From positions 1,240,001 to 1,304,000 of the forward strand of contig NC_061467.1 of assembly GCF_022581195.2 (NCBI RefSeq): 64,000 nucleotides of DNA, in the 5' to 3' direction. The stretch is from Helicoverpa zea (Eukaryota > Arthropoda > Insecta > Lepidoptera > Noctuidae). Under the pieces are notes generated by a model that saw nothing but the letters and a program-made list of their open reading frames with translations, had not been told where the DNA came from and did not search any database. The translations under genes were made by a program, and so were the position numbers. This document shows, one piece after another, positions 1-13,500 of this stretch (its first letter is position 1; every line of letters starts with the position of its first letter).

Positions 1-3000
1 TTCAAAAACACAAATACCAACCCCGGCTTCAATACCACCCACTAAAAACTACGACATCACGTACAAAACCTTATCACAGCACTCAACGTCCAGCTAGAAC
101 AGAAACGTGTTCGCTTATCGATCACGCCACAGTGTTTACAAACACTGACACGTGGTCGTTACTAGCTCGCTCACGTACTACGTCTTACGTGTAGCTAGGG
201 CACTATTATATATAGATATGTACCACAGTAGTATAACTACAAGGATATTTGACGTGAATCGTACGTAAGATATTTTACATTTGTGTGGCTAACTGCTGAT
301 TTGTATAAACTATCTTTGCGTTGATTTCTGACACCAGTCTAACCAAGGGGTATTGGGTTGCCCGGTTAACTGGGTTAAGGGGATCAGATAGGGCAGTCGC
401 TCCTTGTAAAGCACTGGTACTCAGCTACATCCGGTTAGACTGGAAGCCGACCCAACATATTTGGGGAAAAAGGCTCGGAGGATGATCTATGCGTTGATTT
501 GCGAAATTTGACGTAATTTATAAAGAGCTTAAGTCAAAATTCAATCTGTAATCAGGAATCAACGGGCAGATATATGTTATAGAGTTCCACCGTGAGTGAT
601 ATTAACAGCCAGATATTCCCCTAGGTGTCAACGTGTCCCACAAGGAATCATCATCATCTGGCTGCGAGAAGTAGTTCCCGCGGGACGAGACTACGGGCCG
701 AGGTATTAGGTAAAAGAGAATGCGGTAGAGTAAATCGTATGTTTGCAAACAAATATTAGCGGTTGGAATGTTTAACGTTTGTGGTTTGCGTGACTCAATT
801 TTATGAGCAGTGCTGGGAGTAATTTCGGGGTCACTCGGGGTCACTGCTCGGATATAATTTTTCCTTTTAGATAGGTAAACATATGAAATATTACGTTAAA
901 AGAATAGCTAAATCAATTTTACGCCTACCATGAATCATCACCAAATTAATCAAAATGTATTTGTCGTTGTTAATATTATTTTTTGTACTGAGTTGAACCA
1001 GAATAGTAATCATGCAAAACAAGACTTTTTCATATTAATGGGATGCATTTTGGGGGTAAGCTAACGCTTGCATTTGACGACAGAGGCGCTCCATCAAGCC
1101 TTACTCTTAGGCAGTACATATGTAGTTATCTGTGCTTATACGAAGCGTGCTAAACAAATGACCAAGGATAGAAATTGATTTACTGAAACCAATACCTTTC
1201 TTCAGGGCGAATATGTTGGAAGAAAACACTCAAAATTCCACGTATCTGACTTGTTTGTTCACCAAGACATAAAAAGTAACTAAGTTTTCACCACATACTG
1301 GCCGTTTTCCCACCTCATTTATTTGACCTTTGCTGAATAAATACTGGCCATTCATAATTAACAGCCAGCTAGAGGATCGATACTTGCTTCAGCGACATTA
1401 TTATAGTCATACTTTAAATACTAGAACAGTCTTCAATCGAGAAAGCTTTTTATTGGACTGTAGAAAATAATTAGTAATAGAACCTAAAGGTTTTATAAAG
1501 TAATACCTGGTCAACCATATCTCACTGACATAAAAGGTATAACAATACAGGAAAAAAATAAATTATAAATATTTTAATGTGACGAATCGTCAAAAAGGAT
1601 GATTTTTTAAATCCATAGAAGTTTGAATGGAGTACACAATATAAGTAGTTCCTACATAATATTATGCAAACCACTCTATTTTCCTGTTATTCTTCCTAGA
1701 AAAAATACTTACAATGTATTTTCATTGTAAGTATTTTGTTTTTAAATATTTTACAAAACAAAGAAACAGTATTTCGGTAGCACCTGTCCCAGATTCAAAA
1801 GATTTATATTTTTTGTTCTTATGATATTGAAAATGTCGTGTACCATGACGCATCGATGTGAACGACCTCTTTCGAAAATAAATACACGACAATATTGCGA
1901 TACACGCGTAAATATATTGAAAGTAACATTATTTTAATGGTGTTGCCATAAAATGCGCATGCATCGTGCATGATGGACGACCGGACGTTGTTGTATTAAA
2001 AACGGTAATAAATAATAATAATGGCTTCTCATAATTATGGAATAAAGATGTCAAATATGTTTAGCTTGATGTGGCTGTAAAATAATTTGTGTGTAGTAAG
2101 TAATTTTATATTTTGTTACTTGGCATGATACGAGGCCCTATAGACCGTTTAAAGATTAAATGAAAAAGTAGTAAAAGAGTTTTTAATGAAACGGTACACA
2201 AAACACAAATCTCGAAAAAAGAAAGAAAACTTATAAAAAAGCATAAATAAATAATACTTTCAAATCATAATAAATAATCACAGCTGATGAAAACAAAGCA
2301 GTGCAGTGGGCCAAAAATGTATGATAGTCAACGTGCCAAGGGAGAGGAGAGAAAACTATTATTATTGAAACTCTTTCAATTTTCACTTCAGATTTACAAA
2401 CCTTGCTAACTAAATTACACGTGTTACTGGTTAAATACAAAAAACATACAAATTATAAACATAAATATTGCTCTGCAATGTCAAGATTACAATCTCGAGG
2501 CGTAGTAAGTTGACGTTACAGGCATTACAGCTGTCAAAATAAAAACTACTCGAACAAAGACTTCCGGACGCACTGTAACGCTAATTCTAAACAATTTGTA
2601 GCTGTTGAGACAGCTTTGTATGACGTGGCCTTGACAAGCCCTGGCTCACCTTGTAACAGCCATGGTGAACCGAACAATAGGCGCTTCCCATACCCCAGCA
2701 ACGCACCATAACAAGAAAATTATATAACACGCCATCCAAGTTCACGGAAACCACACAAACATCAAACTACGCAGTTTTCTACATACCAGGATTACTTCAA
2801 GTCCGAAACATTGCAAGAATACATGCACACACAACACACTCAACAATAATATGTTTACCATCGTCCATATTTATCGTACATTCGCGCGGGAAACCATTGT
2901 TATTATGTTTTCTTAATTAATTCTAAAGTTAGGCACAGGTCTCGTCCGATACAGCCTAGTGACTGAGCCGACGCTCGCCATGTCATCGCTCTGGCTTACG

Positions 3001-4240
3001 GCCAGTTTTGAGCAAATTTTACGAATATTGGCGGAATGCCAATGTACGATTAATCGTTTTCGTAATGAGTTTGTCGGTGGCCGTGTTCCATTCATTGGTG
3101 TCGATAAACGTTTTGTTTATTTTGTAAACAATGGAAGCGTACGTTATCGCGCGCAGTTGTAATGATAACGTGAGTTTTAATTATGCCTAACTAGTGTTTA
3201 TTTGTGTTGTTATCGTGCCTAGAGGAAGTCGTAATGTGGCTTGTTGGCTTGCAATTGTTGGTGCGACCACAATTTGCGGTTAGAAGCAAATCATTATTAT
3301 TTAATTAAGTGTGGGAAAAATGTGACGATAATTTTAAATTACGACATGTCAATTAGTTTGTTGGTGAAGTTTTAAATCGTATATTTGATATAGAGATGAC
3401 AGTAATGAGCAGTTCTGTAGTTCGGTAGCCAGTTACACGAGCTACATTTGGCAAGCTTTATTGTTTAGTTAGTCAAACGTGTCAGGGCGCTTCCTTATTT
3501 CAGCGAACGTACATGTTATTACAATATTCTGCCAATTCCTTAAATAAACGAGTGAAAGTTTGCGGTTGACGCACAAAACTATACACTTTCAGTAAAATGC
3601 ATACGTTTTAATACGATAGATATACACACAATAGGGTATGTAAAATAGACATGACAAAAGAACTGAAATTCATAACAAAGATGACCTACAAGCATTCTGA
3701 CTGAATAGAATATTTAACACCTATCTTTAACATAGATTACAATCTCCATGACATTCAGAAGTATTAATACTTATTTATTTATTATCGACTTTTACAGCTG
3801 ACATAATTTACATGAAACAATATAAACTATACCTAACAACTGTGTCTCACAAGTGTTTACTATGTTATAGTGTCACGTGTCATAAAGTGTTAGTGCTAGG
3901 TACACGTGTCTAACAGCTGTTGAGTGTCAACCTACTAGTGCACTCTGCACTCAGTATGTTGAGTATCTATTGTTTCCGAGGTAATTGTGAAAAGGTTTTG
4001 TAGTGCAAATTGTTAGATTGAGTTTTATGTAGAATTTACTGGTATGGTTATTACAAGAGTTAGTAACGAAGACAAGCGAATGTGAAGTTTAAGGTCCATT
4101 GAGTATACTATAAACACAGCATAGCCTGCTGGAACAGGTGCTATGATAAGGTAGCGTCGTGCCATTTATTTTCACAACATAAAGTCAGTTACACCACTAA
4201 GCTTGCTAACAGACATTCACGCCACAATTTTTAATTATAC
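1..4240. other. no exon recognised (CNOT3 intron or downstream)
   Basis: Apart from the SINE fragment and a short hairpin near 1,705-1,738, I see no coding exon or RNA here. It is presumably intronic to CNOT3, because the C-terminal NOT exons were not found. Short open frames around 2,913-3,162 have no recognisable product. Confidence 0.5.
328..485 (+). mobile_element. 5'-truncated SINE fragment
   Basis: It matches the 3' two-fifths of the SINE at 31,014-31,373 (CTGACACCAGTCTAACCAAG to GGAGGATGAT). It is flanked by TATCTTTGCGTTGATTT at 311-327 and the near-identical TCTATGCGTTGATTT at 486-500, which I read as the target-site duplication. Confidence 0.75.
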
Positions 4241-4244
4241 TAAA

Positions 4245-4417
4245 TGAGTAGGGGGTTATTAGAGACATACCGTCAGTTGCACAAAGGTCCATCAAAGTTC
4301 TTTCTTTGTCAACAAGATAATAGGTGATAGCAATAGATTTAATGAAGTTTTAATTTTAATGGACCTTTGTGCAACTGACGGTTAGGGTTTTATACGAGTA
4401 CGGGGTCATTAGAGACA
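4245..4417. repeat. hairpin MITE flanked by imperfect direct repeats
   Basis: A 114-bp element (4269-4382) has perfect 24-bp terminal inverted repeats beginning ACCGTCAGTTGCACAAAGG. It sits between two 23-bp direct repeats (4245-4267 and 4395-4417, three mismatches, GAGTA-GGGG-ATTAGAGACA). It is in CNOT3, 87 bp past the exon 8 donor. Confidence 0.7.
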
Positions 4418-4468
4418 CTGGGTAAGTTGATACACATATGTAACACATACAGGTAGCGCGTAACTCAC

Positions 4469-4551
4469 CGGTACTGTTGTTGGTGTGCTGCGGCGGCGGC
4501 CCGCTAGGCCGCGCGTGCGGCGGGCTGGCGGCGCCGCCCGCCACGCCCACG
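4469..4551 (-). CDS. CNOT3: CNOT3 coding exon 8 (Gly/Ala/Pro linker)
   Basis: It is an 83-nt, strongly GC-rich exon between a GCGCAG acceptor and a GTGAGT donor. It encodes VGVAGGAASPPHARPSGPPP followed by QHTNNST, of the low-complexity type found in the NOT3 linker. It ends in phase 1. Further exons to the left were not recognised. Confidence 0.75.
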
Positions 4552-7500
4552 CTGCGCATACACAACACCAGTCACGCAACTGTTAGTGCTACAAGTCCCC
4601 ACATCTCAAAGCTGAGGGTACGTCCTGAGTGGTTAAATCAATGCGAAGCGAAGCGTACTCAAATACACTTTAAGTACACTGCAAACCTTTGTTTGGGCTC
4701 AAAACAGTATGAAAATTAATGGTAGTGCGCATTGACAGGGTGATAACTTTGATTCGAGTAGGTAGATTTTCTTTAAAATATCTTTACCATCCATCTGATC
4801 AACTGTTGGCCGACTATGTAGTCTGCAGTGCGAGTACTCTTAAAGAAATCGACTATTTGTTGTTTTAGTATCGCGTTCGCTTCCAGATCGATCACTTAGG
4901 ACATACCGTTACCCTAATCACTGTTCTATGAAACCACGAGTTGCATACTCCACTAATATTTGAATACAGAAACTTAATTGAATGTATATTCGAACTAAAT
5001 ATCCTGACAGAAATATACCACTTGTTGCATACTTCACAAATGTATAAACTTAAACTTTTAAGAAAACGACGTGACGTTTAATACTTGCTAAGCAGAACAC
5101 AAGATTAGAAAAAGTAGCAAGTTAATACTAACAAACTATCTTGCTAACTTAACCTTGAATGCAAGACACTTGTTGACGCGAAACAAATCCGTATATTTAC
5201 AAACACATTCAAACACCTTATTTTACCGACTTCAACGAAAGATATTTAACTAAAGAAAATTCTTATCAGCAAGTAAAACGTGCGTCCTGATACCGCGAGT
5301 AACTAACACTATCATTTATAAATAGAATCACATAAAATCAATAACAGCATGTATAAATTATTATGAGTATGCACATCGAAGGTTTTCCAATGAAACGTGA
5401 CACTTATTGCTTGCATCTTAGAGATCAATATTGAATGCAGTTACGTCTCGGATACGTCTGCTAGATATTTCATTGAGATTTGAAGAGATGTCGCTAACGG
5501 CCATTGCTAAGCTTTTAAGGGTACAATTTTAAGCGGCAATTTTGTTTTTGCGGATAACTTTTTTAAACTTAATATAAAATTATTTTAGTGTATGCAATAA
5601 CGAGTTCCTGTGTTTACTGAAGAAATACATACAAAGTTGCCAACAAACCATTGTAACTTTAAAAGCTACAAATTGTCTAATTTGATATCAGATAATAATT
5701 AAATTATTCTAAAATGAGCTTGATCATGCGCGCAATGAGATGAGAACAAAAAACCTTTGCAGCTAGCTCGTTTTTGTATTCTCATAGTTAAAGTGAATTT
5801 CAAATCTACTTCATATTTAAGTGTTCTGAGGATTATTTCAATGAAATATCGTACAATTGATTACAAAGCGTCTCGCAGCAATACACAAATAATAGACTTT
5901 TGTAATGGAGTGTATAAATATGATTTAGGAACACCTGAATATTTTTTTCAGTTTTAACGCACAGCATTCTACAATACATTATGAAATGTTTTCCTTGAAA
6001 TTGAACCCATAAGAGATGCATTCACAGATTTTTTCTACGATTGTTTCTACGTGAATAAATAACCAATTTGGGTATTTGTAATTTAACCTTTTTTTGCAAT
6101 CGTGTAGAAAAATGCTCTTATTATTTTAGCTAGCTGTTACATTATTTTTAGGTACTATTTATAAAAATAAACGTCATTATCATCAGCTGCCTAGCCTTTT
6201 CCCAACTACGTTAGGGTCGGTCGGCATACAGTCTATGCAGCTGAGTACGAGTGTTTACAAGAACCTCATTGAAATAATCCTCTCTCCAAAAAAAAAAGAA
6301 GAAAAAACGGTGGGCAATAAAAATAAAAGTTGGTAAGTAAGAGTTGTGTCACCGGACTGACCTATTGGTGGATGCTGCGGAGTTATTGAGCAAGGAACTA
6401 ACGTTACACGTGCTGTTACTGACGCCCGCGTTCACCGCGCGCAGCGGCAGAGGTTTTACCGGCTGCAAATATATCAACACAATATCATTTACACGACAGA
6501 AAGATTGGTTTTGGGTTCCTTTAGAAAGGAAATCTAATTTAATGGGATTTCAACAACTTTTGAAGGGCTAAAGTTAAAAATTCACCACTTTCTTGTGAAT
6601 AAAAATGATGAAAATTCGTTGTTAAACTTTCTGTATTTTTTCAGAAGGAATCGAGTTACAAATTCATGATTTTTTTATGAAGAAAAAAATCGAAGAAAAT
6701 TCACTCTTTGTTGTATTTTTAAGGGGTCTTGAAAACAGTCTTTGAGACTTAAATGTGATTAAATAATAAAAGTCAAACTTACCAAGTTTGTATGAATCGT
6801 CGGTGAAAAAGACAGATCGCACACCTAGAACAAAAAGGGCGTATGAGCTCACCCTCCTTACAAGGGCGGAAATCACATTTGTTATAGTTTTCATATAACA
6901 AAACTATGTTAGCATGCGGCTTTTTGGAAAATATGCATTTAACGCCCGTGTTGTTCTAGACATGTTTACAACATTTAGTTATTTTTCAAATCAACACTTG
7001 GCTTTAGTTTTGGACATCAAAAAATATATTTTTTGGATTTCGTTTGAGTAAAATTATGTGCCTTACATTGGCGAATAAAGCTAACACGAATAACAATTTA
7101 GTTAAACGTATTAAACTTTCAGAACATTATAAGATGCGACCATCGACAACAAAAAAAAACAGTCGATTACAAGAACCCAAAACTAATCATAAGTAATAAT
7201 AAATTTGGAAAATCCACATCAAAACTCCACGAAGCAGTACTTTTTAGACAAGATAATGGATAATAAATATTATATGTGTAATGGTATGAGCTATGCATGT
7301 GTGCGTGACTACTCACTTTGGTTATGATCTCTTCTTTTTTCTTTTTTTCCACGTCTATGGAGTCTGTGGAGTGATTGTGTACCTCTAACGTTGGTGATGT
7401 TACTGGACTTGTACCTGGAATGGATAATAAAAATGCTTTGAATAATATTTATTCTGCGAATCAGAACACCGATTTTCTGAACCTTCTGAAGGGTATGTAA

Positions 7501-10500
7501 GTCAGAATATTAACTACTAGACTCGTCAGCGGATTCACCTGTTATCCGTGGACTACTTCGCGCACCCTGAAAAAAGTAGTATATACCCTTTCTGGTTAAA
7601 TGGGCTATCTAACCTCGTTGCTAAGAGGTATTTTTTTTAAAAAACTTTAGAGGTTTCGGAAATTGTGGATTCTTTATTTGCGGTTAAATGGTCGTGAGAG
7701 CTGCTTCGGCTACCGGGATAAAACATCTTATATATTTTTTATTGTTAGTCATAAATAAATTACATGCCCTTTCTCGATAAATATACTATCTTATACCGTA
7801 TAAAGTCGGACCAGACAGTCCCTGGCATTAATTCCCCTTTTCAGCGATATTAGTGAAATATAGATAATTGCTATTACCTGAGAGCATGCTAGTAGGAGAT
7901 CCTGCGGAGTCGTTGCTGTTGTTGCTGTCGGTGGTGGCTGAGGAGGGCAGGCCGACGCCGCTGAGCTCGATGTCGTCCAGCCCCCGGATGTCGTCGTAGA
8001 TGTACTCGTTCTCCTCGAAGCCAGGGTCTTGTGACGAGTCGATGTAGTACTCCACGTCCTCCTTTATCCTCTTTATCTGTGGGACCAGCGAACACTGCTT
8101 AGACTTGAGATTTTATTCCAATAATTTTGAACACAATTAAATAAATATATTGGGACAATGTTGCCAACCTTGGGCATAATCACTTTTTCAGTAAATACTT
8201 GTTGTAAATAAATACATATTTGGAGATTTTAGCATAATTATAGGGCTTTAAGCTGAAATGGCATATCCCACTGCTGCATTTAATAATAATTTGGATTTTT
8301 GTTCTTCTTTCAAGCACAATTAGATAATTAAAAGATATAATCACAATAAAATATGGGCTTCTTAAAAACAAAACACTGCGCATGCGTAAGGCATCAAATA
8401 CTTCTTTATCGGAACTTCAGAACTGCAAAGCTGATTGTAAATGAAATATATTCTGTTAAGAAACACAGAAACCAACTCAAGAAATGAGATGAAATGATTT
8501 ATTTAGTTTTTTTTGTCATAATTATTGAGGTTTCTAAATGCTAAGGTTTATTTTAATTAGCAGAAATAAGTAGCAACACTATTGCAATAGGTTAGACCTG
8601 TAAATGGTCATGTTTTTGCTAAATTAATAAATGATGGGAAGTATATTAATATTTACCTGTTCAACTTCAACGGACATGTTATCCAGCATCCGTAGGAGGG
8701 TCTCTAACTTCTTTATGTGGAACCTGTGCTTCTCCAGCTTGAGTTTAAGATCCTCCATGCGGTCCTGTTTCTCTTTGTCCAGTCGTTTCTTCTTACCCAC
8801 TAGCAGTGACTCTATTTCAGACTCAAATTGATCAACCTGCAATGTGAGAAGTTAAACATTAATTATGTTATGTAAGCAAAGGTTTTTTTTAGTTAAATGG
8901 GGGGGGGGGGGGGGTTTAATGTCCTAGTTGCCTTCGTGAATGTACTATTATTTGGCCACAAATAACTCGGTGAGCCGTTCAGTTAACTTTCACTTATTTC
9001 GGCAGAGTATAGTGAGTACAATAATTAGCTGTATTTGTCTGTATTTTAAAGAAGCAAAATGTTCTGACTCCACTTTTACCTGGTACAGGTTTCACCAGGA
9101 CCAGCAGGTTCCCAGCTCTCTTCAGCTATATAACATATGTTTAGATGACTTACTTGTAAATTAAGTGCGTCGATGGAGGAGACGAGCCACGAGGACATCT
9201 CCTCGCGCTCCTTCTGCGCAGGGTCGAGCTTCTGCGCCGCCCCCAGGCCCTCCTTGGAATACGCCTTCGTCTTCGTCTCCCGTTCCACTACTTTAAACCT
9301 TTCCATTTGCTGGAAACAGAGAGAAACATGTTTTAGACACCGATTTATTAAATATGGAACCCCTACGTGATTCAGTTGTAAAAAAAGGTGTGTAATGTTA
9401 TATTGTGGTATTGTTTTACGGAAATAAATTAAGAAATATTCTCCTGAACTCGATAAATGTAATGTTAGTCAAGGTTTAAGTTGTGTTTCTTAAAATCTGT
9501 TATCGTTTTGTGTTAATAAATAATCCTTCTGAACTATGCTTAACTGATGTTTTAAAATGTGATTCGCAATAAGAGGCTGGCTACACAAGGCCCGCTCACC
9601 ACAGCCAGTTTTAACAGACATGTCAACATTGGAGCGTTTAGAAGAATATCTCCCAAAAGTTCCAATAATGAAGGCTAGTTAACTATGGCTTTAGAGGATG
9701 GTCAATGTGCGGCCTGCAAAATACGGATAACAGGGTATCCACTGATAAATGGAGAATACATCAATATTTTTCAAATATTGTCACGAAAGTTTGATGTCGA
9801 AAAATTTTGATATGGTCTTCAAATCCCTGGCCAATTGTTTCACCTAGCTCTGAAAGTGGACACCCTGTGAACATTGCCCTACCATTCTCCAGCCTGAACA
9901 AGGCTCTCTTACCAAGTATTGCGGAAAGTTCCCTAGCTGGCGCGGTCGCGAGGCTCGCGAGCGCACGCCGACCTGCGCAACATGGCTCAAGTGTTTTCGC
10001 GCGAACCGCGAACACTCCCACTAAGATCATTCGCAACGCTTTACCTCTACTTCAATAAACTACAACAATTCAATGCAGTCAATGTTCCGCTTCAGGACAT
10101 AAGCAGAAGAAGAAAAACTTAACACATCGAGTGGGAGAAATGCGACTATTTCCATGCTTGCACACAAGAAATCAAAACGAAAAAAACACAATCAGAAAAC
10201 AATACACCGAGAACACGAATAAACCTTTGTCGCAATAAAAAAGTAGTCTGAATTCAACGTGTGAAATAAAATGGCGGGAAATGGTTTAGTTGAAACTTTA
10301 ACCTTTAGAATCATAACATTTATATTAATAGACTTGTTGTTTTCGACGTAATTATTATCAATTCTACATGTTACCTTTGGCATCTTTGGTTTTTATTTTG
10401 TTTGTTATTTAATAAAGATCAAACATAGTAGGTAAGTGCTTTCAAAAATGAACTTATTTTTTTTCCTTGAACGTATTTTTGACGACAACAAACTCGTTAC

Positions 10501-13500
10501 AGAAATAAAATTATTCAATCAATTATGATTTTATGATGACATTCAAAAGGTTTCAACCTAAATAATACATTGGGGACATGAGAGAACACGTAAACAGTTT
10601 TACAGCGTTGTTACATTAGTCCGAATGTTGACTGTGAATTTAAATCAGTTTTATCTATGTCAGCCATGTATCTAATGCATTCTAGATTGTTTACAAGATA
10701 TCGTATCGATTGGCATCATGATGCCGCATTATTTCAGCCTCCGGGAAAGCTTTACAAGAAGCAAAAACTCCTATTGTATCGCAAAGGTTTCTGTTTACAA
10801 AGAAAAATGAGGAAAACCAAGTTTCCGAACGGCGTACCTTTTCTTTTATTGATAAGGCCGTGAAAGGTACTTCTTAAATGGCGCTGATAATGAGGTTGTA
10901 CTCACAAGTACTAATAAGTTGAATAAGTAATCTAGGTTCTACTTTACGCGCTAAAAATGAGGTTGAATGTTCCCGTAGACAACAAACCGAGTTATAAAGC
11001 GTAATAATAAATGAGGTTTGAATAACTTGGAACCTCTGAGGACGTACACTGAAAGCGTGACTTGTACCTTAGCGCGAATAACGACATGTAAGTTTATCTA
11101 AGTGATAAGGGATTGTGTCACTGATTGTAAGATAGACCACTATGCTCGTATTGTTATGAAACTTGGGGGTGTGTCTATAATTATTATCTGATACGTTTTT
11201 TGAGTCTTGAATTAGGCATATGAATTGCATAAATTATTTAAAAGGGATGATTTTTTAAATATCTGAGAGCCTAAAATCACAAATTTGTTAAATTTGTAAA
11301 CACGAAAGAATCCCTTAAAATATGTACTACATATTTTAAGGGATTCTTTCGTGTTTACAAAGAGTTCCTTATAAAACTTACATGGTCATTTAAATAAATG
11401 CGAATGTCAAAGAATGAAAACAAAAACCTACCCGCACTGAATCAATTGGCATTGTTGAAAAAAGCTTATTCAAGTACCTATGGTTGAGTTTGTTCAATAA
11501 ACTTTTGATTAACATGTTTTCATTGATTCGAGACTTTAATATTCCTATTGAAATAATGGAATACAAAGAATTTTCCAGTGAAGCAAGAATCGTTAATTAT
11601 GATTAATTTTTGACATATCTATAATGAGTTTAACCAGTAAAATAGTAATGGAAGATTTCATTTATTGAATGAAATTGATCATCATGGTGGTTAGTTGGAA
11701 CGAAGGGCATAAGAGTAGGACATTCTGGACTCACTGGGAGAAGCCAGTGTTTCCATGAAGATATAAAAGAAGAACTCTTTGAAGATATACCAGAGAGTTT
11801 CAATACGGATATATTGAAGTATGTTGACAAGGTCAGATAGGCAGACACTAAAACATAGGACTGGAAACCAAGCTCAACATACTTCGGGAAAGGCTAGGCA
11901 AATAATTGTGAATGGTTTTGAGGATTTACAAAAGATTTTCATACAGACCGATTTCCAAGCATTTCACAAAGTTAATTTACAATACGATTACGCTGGACTA
12001 GTACTAATTGTTCCAGATAGATTCCCGGAATTTGTCAATATTTTTAGGTTAGAATAAGTGCCACACTTCGAAAGTACAATAGGCTATCATTGTGTATTTT
12101 ATTAGCAAAGGCTTTTGCTGAAAATAATGATCAGTGGTCTTGATTTACATATTTACTGATGGTTCTCTAAGCAATATTGTGCCGTACCCAACGGTTCTTC
12201 CGACTAATTGATTGTCTAACTTTGACAATCGCTATTCTTATGGTGAATGTACTCTACAATAGTTGTAACCTAACTTAAATAAACTGAATAGTCTCAGTAT
12301 TATCTGTCATTTAAGTTGAATTAAAACTTTAATATCCAGCATAAAGGTGTGTGAATATAATATATAGATTTAACTTGGATATACAAGTCTATATCTAGAA
12401 CTTCATAATCAAATAATAATTATGCCAGGCAGACTTTTTGGTGTCTTCAATTAAATGGATTTTCTTAAGAGTTTGGAACACTATTGTTTATAGCCACTAT
12501 AGGTGCGATGGTAAAAGATATATTGAACTATGTCTTATTTTGAACTAATTTCTTTCTAGTCTTATCTGTTTTGATGTTAGCGAATTAATTAGTTTATTTT
12601 AAACAAAACAATATTATTTGTGTCATTAATTTGAAGGTAGGATATAAATAAACAAAAAGTATCATGCAAGGTTCATAAGACAGTCGAGAGAGGGTACATA
12701 ACAAAAAATAGCACATGGATTCTGATGCACTTATAGTAACCTAATAAGAAAGTTCATGTAAAGTTTTGTTACTTTTAAGTTATGATGTAAGACCAAATAT
12801 AATATTTGGTTTTAATACCAACAGACTCGTGTACAACTAATTGACATTGATTTGAATGTCAATACATACACTATTGATAACAGAAAGACAACTGCAGTTG
12901 GCTCAAATTAGTGTTCAAATATAAGTCGGTGGGTAGACTGTACCGTATGTTTGATCAACTATCTCAACTAGGTTATAGTAAATAATAATAAAGTATCAAC
13001 TCACTGTTTCTATTAGTTTCCTATATTCTAAAAGTGTACTCTTATCCTTAATCTCCCCGGAGGCGATCCACGACTTGATCTGATCCCGTAGCCTCTGAAG
13101 CTTCTTGATCTCCTTCTTGAGGTCTGCCTCATACTTCTCCTTTTGGTTACTGTTCGTCGCATTGTGTACCTTCTGCCAGATGTCATCGAACGTCTCCACG
13201 CCCTCCGTAACCTTTTTTAAACACCTGTCTATTTCACCTGCAAACCACATGATTGTGTTAATGCAAAGAACCTGTTTCACTCACGTATCACTTAAAAACT
13301 GTTCCGAACTTCGCGTTTTTGTCAATAATATTGAGGGTAGGCCTTACAATCATTGCCAGGCTGTCAATACTGATACTTCATAACAATAGTCGTGTCAGTA
13401 GTGGTTGTATCGTAAGGAACGCAGCAGTTTGTCGGCAGTTTGTCAAGTTTTACCGACCACTTGTACGCGTTGTGTTCTGTACGATGTAAATAACACACGT

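Noticed and set aside
2913..3162. Overlapping ORFs on both strands near base 3,000
   Set aside because: Considered as a CNOT3 C-terminal exon, but neither frame resembles the NOT2/3/5 domain.
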